The notes: generated by a model from the sequence alone, not told the origin. Positions 49,079-61,039 are shown, numbered from the stretch's first letter. The stretch: DNA of 64,000 nucleotides from Viscum album (GCA_963277665.1 OY728122.1:2129348024-2129412023); one strand, 5' to 3'. Made by a program: numbers and translations.

Positions 49079-49400
49079 GTTTTTCTCTACCTAATATTAT
49101 TAGAACTGTATAATTTTTTACTGCTTTATGTGATTTAGGTACCAGTATAAACATAATGTCATATGAAATGATAAAAACATGGGATTCAGATAGATGAAAT
49201 GAACTCATGTTATGATTCAACTATAATATAAAAAAATAATACATCCTTGAGGTCTAATTGAATATTTTATCTTCCAAGTAGATATGTTCTATTTTCTGGT
49301 GGATTTTCAAGTGATGGATATGGATATTGAAAATTTCCCAACATTCACAGGAAGACTATTCCATGATATTGGAAGGGAAATTGTTCATGTTAAAAATGAA
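49079..49400 (+). pseudogene. Athila-type protease pseudogene of element D
   Basis: One frame reads FSLPNIIRTV-stop-FFTALCDLGTSINIMSYEM, the signature of Athila/Tat proteases (ALCDLGASINLMP), with the catalytic Asp at 49133-49135. About 110 bp later another stretch reads GLIEYFIFQVDMFYFLVDF and VMDMDIENFPTF, then GRLFHDIGREIVHV (family GIIEDVLVKVDKFIFPVDF, GRPFLATGRALIDV). The order and spacing match one protease domain of about 110 residues, broken by at least two stops and frame changes. This is the clearest coding evidence for element D. In a live element it would process the polyprotein. Confidence 0.8.
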
Positions 49401-51811
49401 TAGATGATTTAAAGAGTTAGAAGATAGTAGTTGAATATCAATTTACACTGATTAATGAAAAATTCTGATTATATAATTTCCAAATTCTCAGAAGATAATC
49501 TTCTAAATGAATAGGATGATTTTGTCCTTGGAAAAAGAGGTGATGGATTGGTTTTTGATAGTGAATAGAATTACATGAAATATATTATTAATGGAGTGAA
49601 ATTTCTAGAATAGACATGAAGATAGTGGGGAAATATTCATTCAAGAGTAATTCAAATAAGGATAAAATCTTTGGACAGTTTGTGAAATGTCATTTATTTC
49701 TCTTGAAGGGACATGAACAAATGGATTATGCCCATGTATATTAAGACTTAGTTCTCCAATAGAAGAGCTATATTAATTCCATTGATAGATACAAGACCTA
49801 TTGACATAGAGGAATCTAAGAGTAGATATTTTAAGATCTAGATCTTGTTAACTCTTTCCCACTATCAACCACCTCAATGTGAATGAGGTAAGGTTAATCC
49901 AAAATTGGTATACATAAGTGATTCCAATAGTCAACATAAGTTCATAGTATTTTCTTTATTTATTTTCTATTCACATGGGAATTCAGTGACCCTTAATGGT
50001 TTTTAAATTTAATTATTTTTTCTTTTGCATTTATTTTTTATTTTTATTTTTACAAGACCATCAAGGAAGGTCGAAGGCAGATGTAATATGAAGGGTATGT
50101 CAGTATTGAAAAATTAAAATTTGTGAATTGAATTTACACATCATGAAAATGTAAAAGTATAAAAGGTATAACCCAACTTTTATGCCTCAACTCAAAAGGG
50201 GGTAAGCATTTCTGTTTGGTAAATTATTATTATATTCTGTATATTTTATGTGTTTTAGAGTATTAATTTCAATTTTATGCACTCATTTGATTCACAAGGT
50301 AATCATTATAAATAAGAGGTATAAAAATCCATTGATATTTACCATAACGTGTATTTAATTTTTTTTCAAGGAATTTGAATGAGAATTGGGGAAAATAATT
50401 ATTAATGAAAATCATTTGGATGTGGATTTAAAAAATTATTATTTTGGAGAGCATGTTGACACTTTAAATGAACGTTTTTCTAATATTTTTAATTTTTCAT
50501 AATTTCGGATGTTTTAATTAATTCATTTAATTATTAATATGCATATCTCATTGTATTTCTACCAACTATTCATCTAATTACCAACAAATCCACTATGACT
50601 AATATTTTCTAATCATTATATTTTAGATTTCTTGAGAAACTCAGGATTGTTTTCTTTTAGAAAATGCATTGAATTTTATCAAGGCAATGACTAAACATAA
50701 TAACTATAGATATAATTCATTAAATCATTTTTTTAACCCTAATATAGATTCCAACCTTTCATTATTCTATTTTTAATCCCGTAGAAGCCATGGAAAGCCT
50801 TGTTAGAAAAGAAGAAAAGTTAAAAGAAAAATTATATCCATTCCTAACTTCGTATAAAATTATTTCATTATAATTTTAAGAATAAGTTTCTGGGATGAAC
50901 ATTATGGGGTGTGAGGGTATATATTTATAGGAAATTTCATTATGTGGGATTTTCTTTTATGATCTGGTGAAGTCCATCCATCTTTAATTTTAATTCATTA
51001 TTCAACTCGCTTGAAAAATAAAAATAAAAAATGAAAAATTGGGATTTGTTTTGGGAGGATATGAAAAACCATTTTCAAGATTGATGATATTTTGATCGTA
51101 TTTCTTTAGGTTTTGGATGTGATATTTATCCTAAACATAATTTTCAAAAAAAAATTATAATTAATTTAAGAGGGGTTGATTTATTTGTTATTTTTACATT
51201 TATCATGGGACCACTTTGAGCATTTTATGGAGAGAGAGATATAGAATTTCTAAACATAGAAATTTATTGATTTTATCTATTGATCTGTGAAAAAATACAT
51301 TAGATTCAAACCACCATTTTGATCTTTAATAGTTTACAAAATTTTCCCACCATGCCTAAAACCTCATATTCATGTGATCCAAAAACGAGAAACAATCTTA
51401 ATTAAAAGTGATCTATGTATTTATGCAGTAGATATATTAGATACCTTTCAATCATGTTATGATTTACCTCTTTTAGAGGTATGTGCTGATTTATTTATAT
51501 ATATATTTTTTGATGATGAGAAGAAAAATTCATTTTAGTTAACATGAAAATGGAAATCATATTAATAATGAATTGAAAAAATTGAAAGGAATGACTAAAT
51601 TTATATTGTTATTTGAAAATAATCAAAGTAAAATACATAATTGGAATGTTTTACTAAAATATGAGGTGTTGAATAATATTATAGAAGTTATTATAAAACA
51701 TTTATACTTCCATTTAATCTATCGACTTTAATGAAATTTTATTTAATGTATGGTATATTGAGGGTCTTTTGTAGTTTGTTGATATACCATCCTTGAGGAT
51801 ATGTCTAAATT
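49401..51811 (+). other. Non-coding 3' interior of element D
   Basis: About 2.4 kb where an autonomous Athila element would hold over 3 kb of RT, RNase H and integrase. None of their motifs (YVDD-like, HHCC, D-D-E blocks) can be seen. Pyrimidine-rich and AT-rich stretches dominate, such as T-rich 50010-50055. Pol was therefore deleted, before or after insertion. Confidence 0.55.
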
Positions 51812-51823
51812 CAAGTATGGGGA
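51812..51823 (+). other. Polypurine tract of element D
   Basis: CAAGTATGGGGA before the LTR start TGTTCATAAATG, preceded by GAGGATATGTCTAAATT. Athila-type elements have GAGGACAATGT...CAAGTTTGGGGGTGTTGAT at this place. Confidence 0.7.
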
Positions 51824-52806
51824 TGTTCATAAATGTATTTCATGCATAAATTTATGAGTTTTTAAATTTTTTAAATTTTTTATATAACAAATTATTCATG
51901 AATTTTTGGGAATGAACTCATTTGATTAATTATTTTTGGAAGGAAACCTCAGATTAATAAAAAAGAGATAAAAAGGGATGAAAATTTTGAACTACTAGAA
52001 ACATCACCCCACTTCACACCACTCATGATGAAACAATAGATTTATGAAGGTGATGAATGTTATAAAACAAGGCATAAACAGTTTCACATCATGTAATGAA
52101 ATTATACATTATGAGTTTTAAAATGATATTTATTTGAAGGAAAAGTGATGAGTCCATTACATTCTATAAAATTAATAAACATATCATATATTCTCAATAT
52201 AAGAAATGATAATTTTTAGAACCAGTTTTTGATGACGTTCTTCCAAGATTCATGATGCTTGAGAATCAAAGTATTTATGACATGAAAATCGATTAAATGT
52301 CATGAAACCATCGAGTCTCCAAAAAATAAATGTTACAGAACTACAATTTGAATGTATTTACTTATATAAATATCCTCTTGAATGAACCTTTAAGGGATTT
52401 TGGGAGTTGAAGATCTTGAGTCATTCAAACAGATGAACTCCAAATAATAGAGTGATGATCCAAACCCATTCTCCCACACAATACCTCAAGTAATATTTTT
52501 TCGGTACCCATGATGCTTGTTTTCATCATGCCTAGAATGAGTTGGTATTTTATTATGTGTAAGGTGATGTGATTTTAAGGTTATTTGATTGTTTAGATTA
52601 TTTATTTTAATTTGTCTTTCTTTGGATAGATGAAAACTATTCTATCAAATATAATAATCTTTTTTTTGTGTCATGACCACATCTTGTTAATAAAGAATTA
52701 TTATTTCATTGCATAGATTAATTAGATTATTTATTGTATGACCATTATGAAATTATTGTTAAAAATGGTTAAATAGGGGTTTGGGTGACTTAGTTTTGTT
52801 TTTGAA
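51824..52806 (+). repeat. 3' LTR of element D, part left of element C
   Basis: 983 bp matching the 5' LTR up to the point equivalent to about 46803, where element C begins. The continuation expected from the 5' LTR (TTTTCACCATGTCGATGAC) is not seen inside the window. Confidence 0.65.
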
Positions 52807-55800
52807 TGTAATAGCCCAGACCTCTCTGGTCTATTATTTTGTGAAAATCATGTGTATGAGGTGATTCGAGAGGTCAAGGTGAGTTATTTCCAACAATTTT
52901 CCAATTTTCAAATTATTTGAACAGTTCAATTGGTGAATAGTTCAATTGGTAACCTCTATTTCCTTTTCCAAATTTCCATTTCTATGAGCAGTTCCACCAG
53001 TGAACACTTCTATCGGTAACCTCGATTTTCATTGGCCAATGTTTGAGGTAGTATATAATGTTTCCAGAATGGTGAGGTCTATCAGTAACCACTATCAGTA
53101 ACTGCAATTGGTAACCTCTATTTCCTTTCCCATATTATATGTTCGTGAATAGTGTATCTAGAATGGTGAGTTCTATCGGTATCCTCTATTGGTAACCCTT
53201 ATTTCCTTTGTGAAATTCTAAGTTCGTGAATAGTGTTTTTAGAGAGGTGAGGTCTATTAGTAACCTCTATCAGAACCTCTATCGGTAACCTCTATTTCCA
53301 TGACCAAATTTTGATTTTCTGAATAGTGTTTCCAGAATGGTGAGGTCTATCGGTAACCTCAATTTCCTTTGCCAAATTTTGAGTTCGTGAACAATGTTTC
53401 CAGCTTCTTACAGTTTCTCCCCTTTAATATTTCCATTGATGTAAAATTCATTTATAAGATTATTATAATGAATCTAAGGCCGATTCAAATTCCATGAATC
53501 CTATATTAATTTATCCTAAGGCTCGGGATATTTTTACTTGGTTAAACCACATGGTTTAATGTCATCATCTATTAATGGAAAACTTAGAGATTCATAAACC
53601 ACCGCTCTGTTAAATCATCTAAATGGACGAGATATCTTCCTCCCTAGTTCTTCCTACTTGTTCTCAAATATGAGATGCTCGATCCTTTCATTCTATTCAT
53701 TAGGGGTTGTGCAATCAAACATTACTCCAAGGATTGGTTCCACTCTGTTTTGATGCAACCAAGTAATATTGATCAAACATCGGTATAAGGTATGATCTAT
53801 AGCCATTTTTTGGGTTCATCTCCTTCTGTTTCTCCTTTCCCTATTATGGTATGTGATCTCTATAATTCTAATAGTGTTTTCTTGTGTTTTTGTTGGTGCG
53901 GTCTTACCACATCATCCTAGGGTGGATACAATTGTCACGGGAGGAGGGGATCATGATTATTTGTGTGGATCGTTCTTGTAAAAAGAACGACAATAACAGT
54001 TTGAGGTATGGGATTTGTTGCTTCTCTCTTCTTTTATGTGAAACTGTATCGTTAGCATGTTTTATCCCACTGGATAAAAATGGAATTAACATAATAAATA
54101 TTTGAACCTGATAAATAAATGTATATGGATCATATGTTTTTGACTCTTGTTTTTCTAGATACGGTGATATATATGATTTCTTTTCCAAGCTATTCATTCT
54201 TGATGTAAATAGGTTAAAAACATAAAACAAGATTAATTAGTAATTGTTTGGAAAAAGATCAAGAGGCATGTAAATGAATCTCGTTCTTGTGGTAATTTTA
54301 TGTTAATCAAATTGGTGTAGTAAGCATTTTTTATTATTTGTGATAACATACTGATTAGTTTTCTCAAATTTGGAACCTGCGAATAATAATCTGTTAATCC
54401 AATATTCATTAAAGAACCGGTTGTTTGGAAAATGATAAATCCTTTTAGGGTTTTTTGTTACTTTCTTGATTGTTAAATGTCCAAGAGCCAAATTGTTAAG
54501 ATGTTTGTTTTCCTAATGCATGATTTTTGAGGTGAGCCAGGATAGCTGTTGTGAAATTTTGGGGGCATGGAGGCCTTTTTGTTGTGGTAGAAAATGATGC
54601 TTAGGATGGTGAGATTCATCGGTTTAGGCATGTGGGTGATGTAGAGGACACTATGGATGATGGAATAGGATGGATGTGATTGTTGGATGATTGATTTTTC
54701 TTTTGGGTTAGTTATCTATTTTACTTTTCGCCGCTGCCTAAGGCAGCTGGTATTTCTTACACATCATTCGAAAGGAGTGAAAAAACGCAGGGTATGCCAC
54801 GTGCTTTCTTTATATAGCATCTTAGGGGATGATTGTTCTACGGTCTTTCTATAGGGGACAGAGACTCAACGAGTAGTACATCTACTCACCGTGTTGATCC
54901 CCCTTGTTTTTATTATCGTAGAATGTTTTTCTAGAATACCTAGAAATGTGGGAATTTCTTTTGTAATGAATAATTTAATAAATGGTGTTAATCCATGGGG
55001 TTGGAGTTTGCTGAATCATAATGATGAAGTTGTAATTTTAAAGGGGAAGTTGACTTTTGGTGTGATTCTAATGAAAATTAATTTGGAATTGTAAATGGTT
55101 AATTAAGGTTTAAAGAATTAATTAACATAAATTGGAACTGATAAAAACAGAATGACGTAAGGAAATAATGCTTTTTAAAAGGTTGTGTGATTTTAGGATA
55201 CCTGGTCTTAGAAGTAGCAGTCGGGAGTCCAAAAGACATTAGTTGTAGTTGAGTTTAATACTAGGTTATGCCCATAGTTTTGTTGTGAGATATAGTATAT
55301 TATGTACTTTTTGTGTTTTTATCTGCTACTCCACCCCGTTAGTAAGGTAAACTGACACCCCGAGGATTCTGAGCCCTAACAGGGAGTGTTATTCCAAACA
55401 TTATGGTGGGAGGATGGATAGCTGACTTCCCCCTTTGGCCATATTCTCTTCTCTGGGTAGTTACTTGTGCTGGTAGGAACATTGGTTAGTTTTCCACATA
55501 TATTTTTCTAGAGGAATGTAATGGATTGTGGTTATTCACACACATATATTCAGGATATAGTATCCCATGGACTAATATAGATGTAACATGTATAGGTTGT
55601 GATGGATTGAATATCTTTACATGGTATATGGGCCATAATGTCATGAGGTATAATACCTGATGTATGATACACATTATGCAAGCTGTGGTGTCTCCCAAAA
55701 ACTATCTGGATACTTTCTTTCATGGACGTGGTGGTTTTGTTGCATGAGGTGCATATTGTGGTGCTTCGCCCAGGATTCTACAGGAAAGCCTTTTTGGAGA

Positions 55801-56483
55801 GAGAATCTTTGGACGTGCAACGTTGGGGAAAAACGGAAAACCAGTAGGGAAGTAGTAGCGGGGTACCCTTGACATTATTTATTATATTATATAAAATTTT
55901 ATGTGTTACTTTGTGATAGTAGTCATGGTGAGGATGGGAACATAGAATACCAGTCTTGATGATGAGTTATTTTCACTTGTTGTTCATTGTGCTTTAGCAT
56001 GCCTTCATTACTTTTTCACGTGATGATTCAGGGAGGATCATACTGAGTATACTATTATACTCACCCTATGTATATATATTCATTTTTTTCAGGACACATA
56101 GTGCAGGTTAGAGATCAAGCTATTTTCTACTAGCTTGGGGTTTCCGGAGCTGTCTGGGCTTCTGGTTGAAGTTATTTTTACTTTCATTTGGGTACATGTA
56201 GTTTTCACTATCTAGTTGTAGTACTTTTTCATGACATTACATATGTGCACTAGGGTTTTATTTTATATTTCAATTTTGAGTTGGAGTTGGTTGGTGTCTA
56301 TATTGTCTATCTCTTCCGAATGTGTTCTCTTAGAGGGTAATGCCTCTCATTTGTGTGTTTACTATATCCTCGGTGCTAGTCTATAACCTGAATCCTACTA
56401 GGGGTGGGACTCGAGGATCATTATCTATATTCTCACATTATCGTCCTAGGAGGGGTAAACTTTGTGGGGAGGGGGTTGTGATA
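52807..56483 (+). repeat. 5' LTR of element C (about 3.68 kb)
   Basis: Starts TGTAATAGCCCAGACCTC (3' LTR: TGTAATTTCCTAGACCTC). The right end is set by the primer site and is uncertain by a few bases. It holds a tandem-repeat zone near its start (52925-53410) and a typical late CTCACCC...TTTTTTCAGGAC motif near 56070-56095. Open frames at 53884-54105, 53904-54230 (minus), 55486-55872 and 56340-56531 are not recognisable genes. Confidence 0.85.
52925..53410 (+). repeat. Tandem repeat zone in the U3 of element C 5' LTR
   Basis: About five to six imperfect units of 75-90 bp. Each carries GAATAGTGTTTCCAGAATGGTGAGG, TCTATCGGTAACCTCTATTTCC and CCAAATTTTGAGTTCGTG elements in variable states. The core GGTAACCTC recurs most often. 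The 3' LTR has fewer recognisable units of this form. Confidence 0.75.
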
Positions 56484-56486
56484 GTG

Positions 56487-56498
56487 TGGCATCAGAGG
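56487..56498 (+). other. Primer binding site of element C
   Basis: TGGCATCAGAGG, one base different from the TGGTATCAGAGG of elements A and B; initiator tRNA-Met type. Confidence 0.8.
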
Positions 56499-56903
56499 CA
56501 TATTGAGGGATATGGTGGAGTTTGGAGTTAGGCAAAGGTGAGGTTGCATGGGTTGGTAGGGGAACAGTGTCATTCATGTTTAGAAAGAAATGTAAACACT
56601 GGATACCAGATGAGACATGGGCGTTTGGTGCCCCTTATGATCTGATGTACGGTCCTTTAAATTAACAATGGCTACTAAACAAGGAGATACATGTTGCAGT
56701 GTAGAGACCTAGGAAAGGATCATGAATCGCTCTTCTTTGTGCCTATGTTTGAATGGGTAAACCTTGTGATAGATTAACCTAAAATCAATGAAAGAAAACA
56801 ATTAATTAATCTATGCTAAGTTTTTTTTATTCCATGTTTAGGAGCTCAAACTATTAGTTATTTTTCAGGTATGTATCTTGGTTGATTTCCTCATTAGGAT
56901 TGC

Positions 56904-57480
56904 ATGGAAGATGTCCAGTAGGCTGTGCCAACAGATCGCCACTGGGTAGAGGTTGACGATGATGACACTTGTAGAAGGACTCTCCGAGTGTTTCAGCGCT
57001 AGAGTCTGCAGAAGTATGAGGGATCCATTTTAGATGTAGTCACAGAATATTGGTTGGAGGAGTTCAAGATAGGATTATGTTCGATCTGTGCTCAGAAGGA
57101 TCACTGGGTGCCATTAATTTTGACGATGTTGTGTGGAGCAGCAAGGTAGTGGTGGTTATTGTTCCTCGTGAATTGTGAGGAGTCAGTGTTCTCAAGGGAT
57201 GAGTTCCAAGACATGTTTAGGGTCGAGTCTCTTTCTTCGACCATGAAGGAATCCAGTCACCAGGAGCTTCTTGCCATTCGATAGGGGATCTCTAGTGTGC
57301 AAGATTTGGAATCTATTTCGAGAACCATTTACGACTTTTTTCAGACTTGTTGCCCGATGAGGAGGCCAGGGTGAGGCATTTCGAGGAGTCTTTGCGTCCA
57401 GTGATCCAGCACCAAGTCACCCCATTTATGCTGAAGACATAACTAGTGGTGCTGGAAAGGGAAGTGGTCATCGTGAGGAC
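56904..57480 (+). pseudogene. Gag pseudogene of element C
   Basis: From ATG at 56904 one frame can be followed to about 57353 through four or more stops. Capsid-domain features in order: QKYEGSILD, TEYWLEEFK, PLILTMLCGAAR-stop-WW (the ALxGxAxxWW motif) and SRDEFQDMF. A frame change near 57345 leads to LLPDEEARVRHFEESLRPVI (family ...RFVxGLRPxI), ending about 57470. In live relatives this protein forms the capsid. Around 57660-57720 a much decayed knuckle-like stretch (CCVH-stop-HRDFPTF) may be the remains of the nucleocapsid. Confidence 0.75.
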
Positions 57481-57949
57481 TTTTGGGAAAAACTGGATCA
57501 ACCTTAGAGGGGAATCTTCATGATACATCATGAAGCAGATTTGTGGTCTGGGGTTTCCTATTTTCAAGGTAGAAGAGTTTATGTTCGGCTGGGGGTAGAT
57601 CCCAGCCCTTAGATCCTCATTTATCCATGGGTTGCCTCTCTCAGGCCTATTCCAAGTGATTAGGCGCTAGCTTTTCTTTTGGTTGTTGTGTTCATTAGCA
57701 TCGAGACTTCCCGACCTTTCAGAGAAGTCATCGTGCACCAGGTTTTCTACTCCAGGTTCTTTCGTTGAAGCAGTTCCAGCCAAGGCAACAACATCAGGTA
57801 GAACTAGCTATAGACTAGTAGAGGGTAGATGGGGCAGGAAGAGGACAGACTTGTGATGCTCCCCTTCCTCAGAGAGTAGAGCACAGCCGTTGTGGTGGTC
57901 ATCATCAGGGTTAGAGAGGCCATGGAGGTGGTCGTGGTCATCTTCATGC

Positions 57950-58330
57950 TTTAGCATTGCCAGTTCCAGGCAAGCCAGACATCGTTTGAGGTACCCTTTT
58001 ATTTTTCTCTACCTTATTATATGCCTTTTTTGATTCATTAGTGACACACTATTTCATATCACATACCCTTGTCCATGCATTGGGAAATGAGGTAGAGAGG
58101 CTTCTAGTGCCATTGGAATTGAATACGCTAGTTGGATGTTATGCTTACTTGTTTGATGTATGTATAAAAAGTGAGCTACAGTTGGGAAAGCACCACTCTT
58201 TGTGAGATTTCCTTTGTTTACGAATTCAACCATATGATGTCATCCTCAGTATGGATTGGATGTATTATATGCAGGCAATCGTGGATTGCTTCAAGAAGTT
58301 GGTCATTTTCTTATGTGCAGATTCATATTT
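57950..58330 (+). pseudogene. Aspartic protease pseudogene of element C
   Basis: One frame carries FFDSLVTHYFISHTLVHALG (from 58029; family LFDSGATHSFIS), so the catalytic Asp (58032-58034) is present but the Gly of DSG is replaced by Leu. It continues with VPLELNTLVG and ends in YDVILSMDWMYY and CFKKLVIF (family FDVILGMDWLxxY...C..K.VxF), followed by the linker to RT (VVEEYPDVF at ~58450). Two stops lie inside it. It is typical in length for the family. Confidence 0.8.
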
Positions 58331-58449
58331 GGTGGTGTTGGTTGGAGAGAAAGATCCTCGGGTGGGTCATAGTCGCATTCCATCCTTATCATCCATGATG
58401 GCTGAGGTGATGATGATTTCTTCAATGGTTCAACAGTTGGTGTTTCCTA

Positions 58450-59370
58450 GGGTTGTAGAAGAGTACCCTGATGTTTTTTCCAAACGAGGTTGTAGCATTA
58501 CCCTCTCGAAGAGAGATCGAGTTTGGGATTGATCAACAATCAGGAGCATCTCCTATGTCTATGTCTCCATATAGGATGGCCCCTTCTGATTTACAAGAGC
58601 TACATATATGGCTTGATGGTCGGTTATAGTGCAGTTTTGTTCAGTCGAGTCTGTCATCGTGGGTAGAAAATGTTTTTTCCGTAAGGAATGCTGACATCAG
58701 TTTGTGGTTGTGTGTCGATTATCATCGTTTAAACCAAGGGACAGTAAAGAATCACTATCCTCTTCCAAGTATTGATGATTTTATTCAATAAACTGAAGGG
58801 TGAAAGTTGGTTCTCAAAGATCGAAATGCGGTCAGGATATCATCAGATGCATGTGAAGGATGAGGATATCACGAAGACTGCTTTCTGTTGTAGTAATGGG
58901 CATTATGATTTCATTGTAATGTAGTTCGGTTTGATGAATTCTCCATATTTGTTCATGGGATTGATGAATAATATGTTCCATGAGTTCCTGGAAAAGATTG
59001 TTGTAGTTTTCATCGACAACATCCTTGTGAACATTACATCTAAGGAGGAGGATGTTAAGGATATATACACCTTTATGGGAGTTCTTCGTCAACATCAGAT
59101 GTTTTGGAAGTTGTCTAAGTGAGATTTTTGGGCTCGAGAAGTCCGTTTCATGGGACATGTAGTGTCTGAGCAGGGAGTAGTTGTGGATCCATCAATGATA
59201 GAAGCAGTTATTTCTTGGGCATCCCCAAAGACAGTGCTAGAGGTGCGATGTTTCCTTGGTCTTGTAGGCTACAACAGGAGGTTCATAGTCGAATTCTCCC
59301 GAGTTGAGACTACTCTGATAGGATTGACCAGGAGGGATCATGGATTCATATGGACTGATCGATGTTAGGA
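58450..59370 (+). pseudogene. Reverse transcriptase pseudogene of element C
   Basis: Family blocks in order: EEYPDVFSK, REIEFGID, MSPYRMAPSDLQEL, LCVDYHRLN, TVKNHYPLPSIDDF, WFSKIEMRSGYHQMHVKDED, TKTAF, FGLMNSPYLFMGLMNNMF, VVVFIDNILVN, RFMGHVVSEQGVVVDPSMI and VRCFLGLVGYNRRFIVEFS. The second Asp of the FIDD active site is Asn (AAC 59018-59020). The first catalytic Asp block is also changed (IEMRSGYH for IDLRSGYH). Two frames are used, with a shift near 58785 and stops at several places, e.g. 58921 and 59120. The enzyme is inactive. Confidence 0.92.
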
Positions 59371-59810
59371 ATCTTTCGAGTGTCTAAAGGAGAAGTTAGT
59401 AGGTGATCCATTTCATTGTCTTCCAGCAGAGGGAGTTCAGTTTGATGTTTTCTACGATGCATCTCATCTGGGTTTTGGATGTGTTCTCATGCAGCAAAGA
59501 TAAATGGTTTCTTATGGATCTCGGTAGTTACATCCCCATGAATGAAACTATTCCACCCACGATCTTGAGTTGGTATCCGTGGTGTTTTCTCTGAAGGTGT
59601 GAAGACATTACATCATTTCAAAGTGCTTTGTGGTTTTCATCGTTCATAATATTTTCAGGTGTGTTTTCTCCGAGTGTGATTTAAACTTGTGACAACATCA
59701 GTGGATGGAGTCCTTATAATAATATTACTTCAAGAAATCATATACACCTGGAATAGGGAATGTTGTAGCTGATGCGATTAGTCAAAAGTCATGTAGTATT
59801 GATGTGCGTG
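59371..59810 (+). pseudogene. RNase H pseudogene of element C
   Basis: Ty3-type RNase H blocks: FDVFYDASHLGFGCVLMQQR (from ~59441, first acidic residue at 59456-59458), LHPHE-stop-NYSTHDLELVSVVFSLKV-stop-RHY, and the domain-end signature GIGNVVADAISQKS near 59755-59795 (family GKANVVADALSRKS). Stops and frame changes are frequent. It follows the RT directly as in all Ty3/gypsy polyproteins. Confidence 0.85.
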
Positions 59811-60069
59811 AATCTGGTGATTCCTGGAGATTAATGGAAGAACTGTCAGCATTACATCTTGATATGGGTGAAGTTGGTGGAAGAGATCGTTTTTTCAGAT
59901 AATGGTACAGTCATCTCTAGTGCAGAAGGCCGAAGAGTGCCTGTTGGGGGATCTAGAGGTGGAGGTCTGGAGATACTGAGTTGTTTGTGGTGAGGCCCCT
60001 GATGGGTCATCTGAGGATGAACAACACCGAGTGTTGTATCCTGGAAGGATTATTGTTTTTTTGACAATG

Positions 60070-60760
60070 CGCGAGATGGTTCTCAGAAAGTTACATACTT
60101 CACCTTTATCGGTGCATCCTAGCATGAAAAAGATGTACCGAGCCATGGGGATTTATTTTTTGTGGCCAAGGCTGAAGCATGCACTTGTGGAGTTTGTGTA
60201 TTGATGTAAATTCTGTCAGAAGGTGAAGGAAAAACACCTTGTTCTTAATGGTCTAATCCATCCATTAGATATTCCTCTATGGAAGTGGGAGAACATCTCA
60301 ATGAACATTGTTACTATTTTACCTCGAGGTTAAGGATGACATTATTCTATTTGGGCGGTAGTGGATCATTTAACAAAATCAGACCACATTAAAGAAATCA
60401 TTGAGTCGAGATCAGTGGAAGTTTTGTTGATGCAGTATCTAGAGGAGGTGGTGAGACTTCATGGAGTCCCATGGACGACCATTTCTGACCTAGAAACTCT
60501 CTTTACCTCTAGGGTGTGGAGTGGTCTCCAAAATCCTTTTGGTTCTTAGCTATGTCTTAGTACTGCTTTTCATCCATAGAAAGACGGTCAGACAGAGCAG
60601 ACCATCCAAACCCTCGAAGGCATGTTCCGATATTGTGTCCTAGATTATGGATGTTCGTGGATGAGGTAGTTACCCTTGGTGGAGTTCTCTTAAAATAATT
60701 CTTTTCACAACACCATCTGAATGGCTCATCCTAAAGTCTTATATGGCCGACCCTATTCTC
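60070..60760 (+). pseudogene. Integrase pseudogene of element C
   Basis: The zinc-binding part reads LHTSPLSVHPSMKKMY, YFLWPRLKHALVEFVY and CKFCQKVKEKH, giving the HHCC pattern. In the core the first catalytic Asp is Asn (AAC 60304-60306, SMNIVTILP for TMDFVTGLP). The second Asp is kept (TISDLETLFTS, GAC 60487-60489), and the Glu is kept (GQTEQTIQTLE, GAG 60595-60597). WAVVDHLTKSDH and EVVRLHGVPWTTI are well preserved. At least five stops interrupt the region 60070-60760. Integrase would insert the DNA copy; here it is dead. Confidence 0.9.
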
Positions 60761-61039
60761 TTCTTTGAATGATGGTGGCCACAGAGTCATCAAATCTCGA
60801 ACCAGAACTTGTGTATAATACAACAGAGATGGTTTAGGTGATTCGCGAGAGGAAGAAGACAGTTCAAGATCATCATAAATCATATGTCGATCAAAGGAGG
60901 AGTCCCTTAGAGTTTAATTTTGGGGCCACATGATTCTGAAGGTGACTCCCTATCGTGGGAACCAAATTTTTTATCGTGGAAGTAAGCTTTCTCCACAGTT
61001 TGTTGGGACATTCAAGGTGTTATATCATGTTGGAGTTGA

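Larger units (their letters stand above)
45798..52806 (+). mobile_element. Element D: ancient Athila-like Ty3/gypsy element (3' LTR interrupted by element C)
   Basis: Diverged direct repeats at ~45798-46803 and 51824-52806 serve as LTRs. The interior has an Athila-type gag tail, a one-knuckle nucleocapsid motif and an Athila-type protease (ALCDLGTSINIM). The 3' end shows the Athila-style GAGGATATGTC...AAGTATGGGGATG tract before the LTR start TGTTCATAAATG. No RT, RNase H or integrase is found between protease (ends ~49400) and the 3' LTR, so pol was lost. Element C begins at 52807 inside D's 3' LTR, so the remainder of D should lie beyond the window. Confidence 0.75.

Noticed and set aside
52925..53410. 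CRISPR-like array
   Set aside because: Units are imperfect, contiguous and of variable length inside a plant LTR; there are no unique spacers and no cas genes.
53904..54230. 108-codon minus-strand frame in the 5' LTR of element C
   Set aside because: LTR sequence, no motif; the equivalent region of the 3' LTR (~62450-62690) is interrupted.
58832..59158. 108-codon minus-strand frame
   Set aside because: Antisense shadow of the RT pseudogene, whose sense translation matches the family closely.
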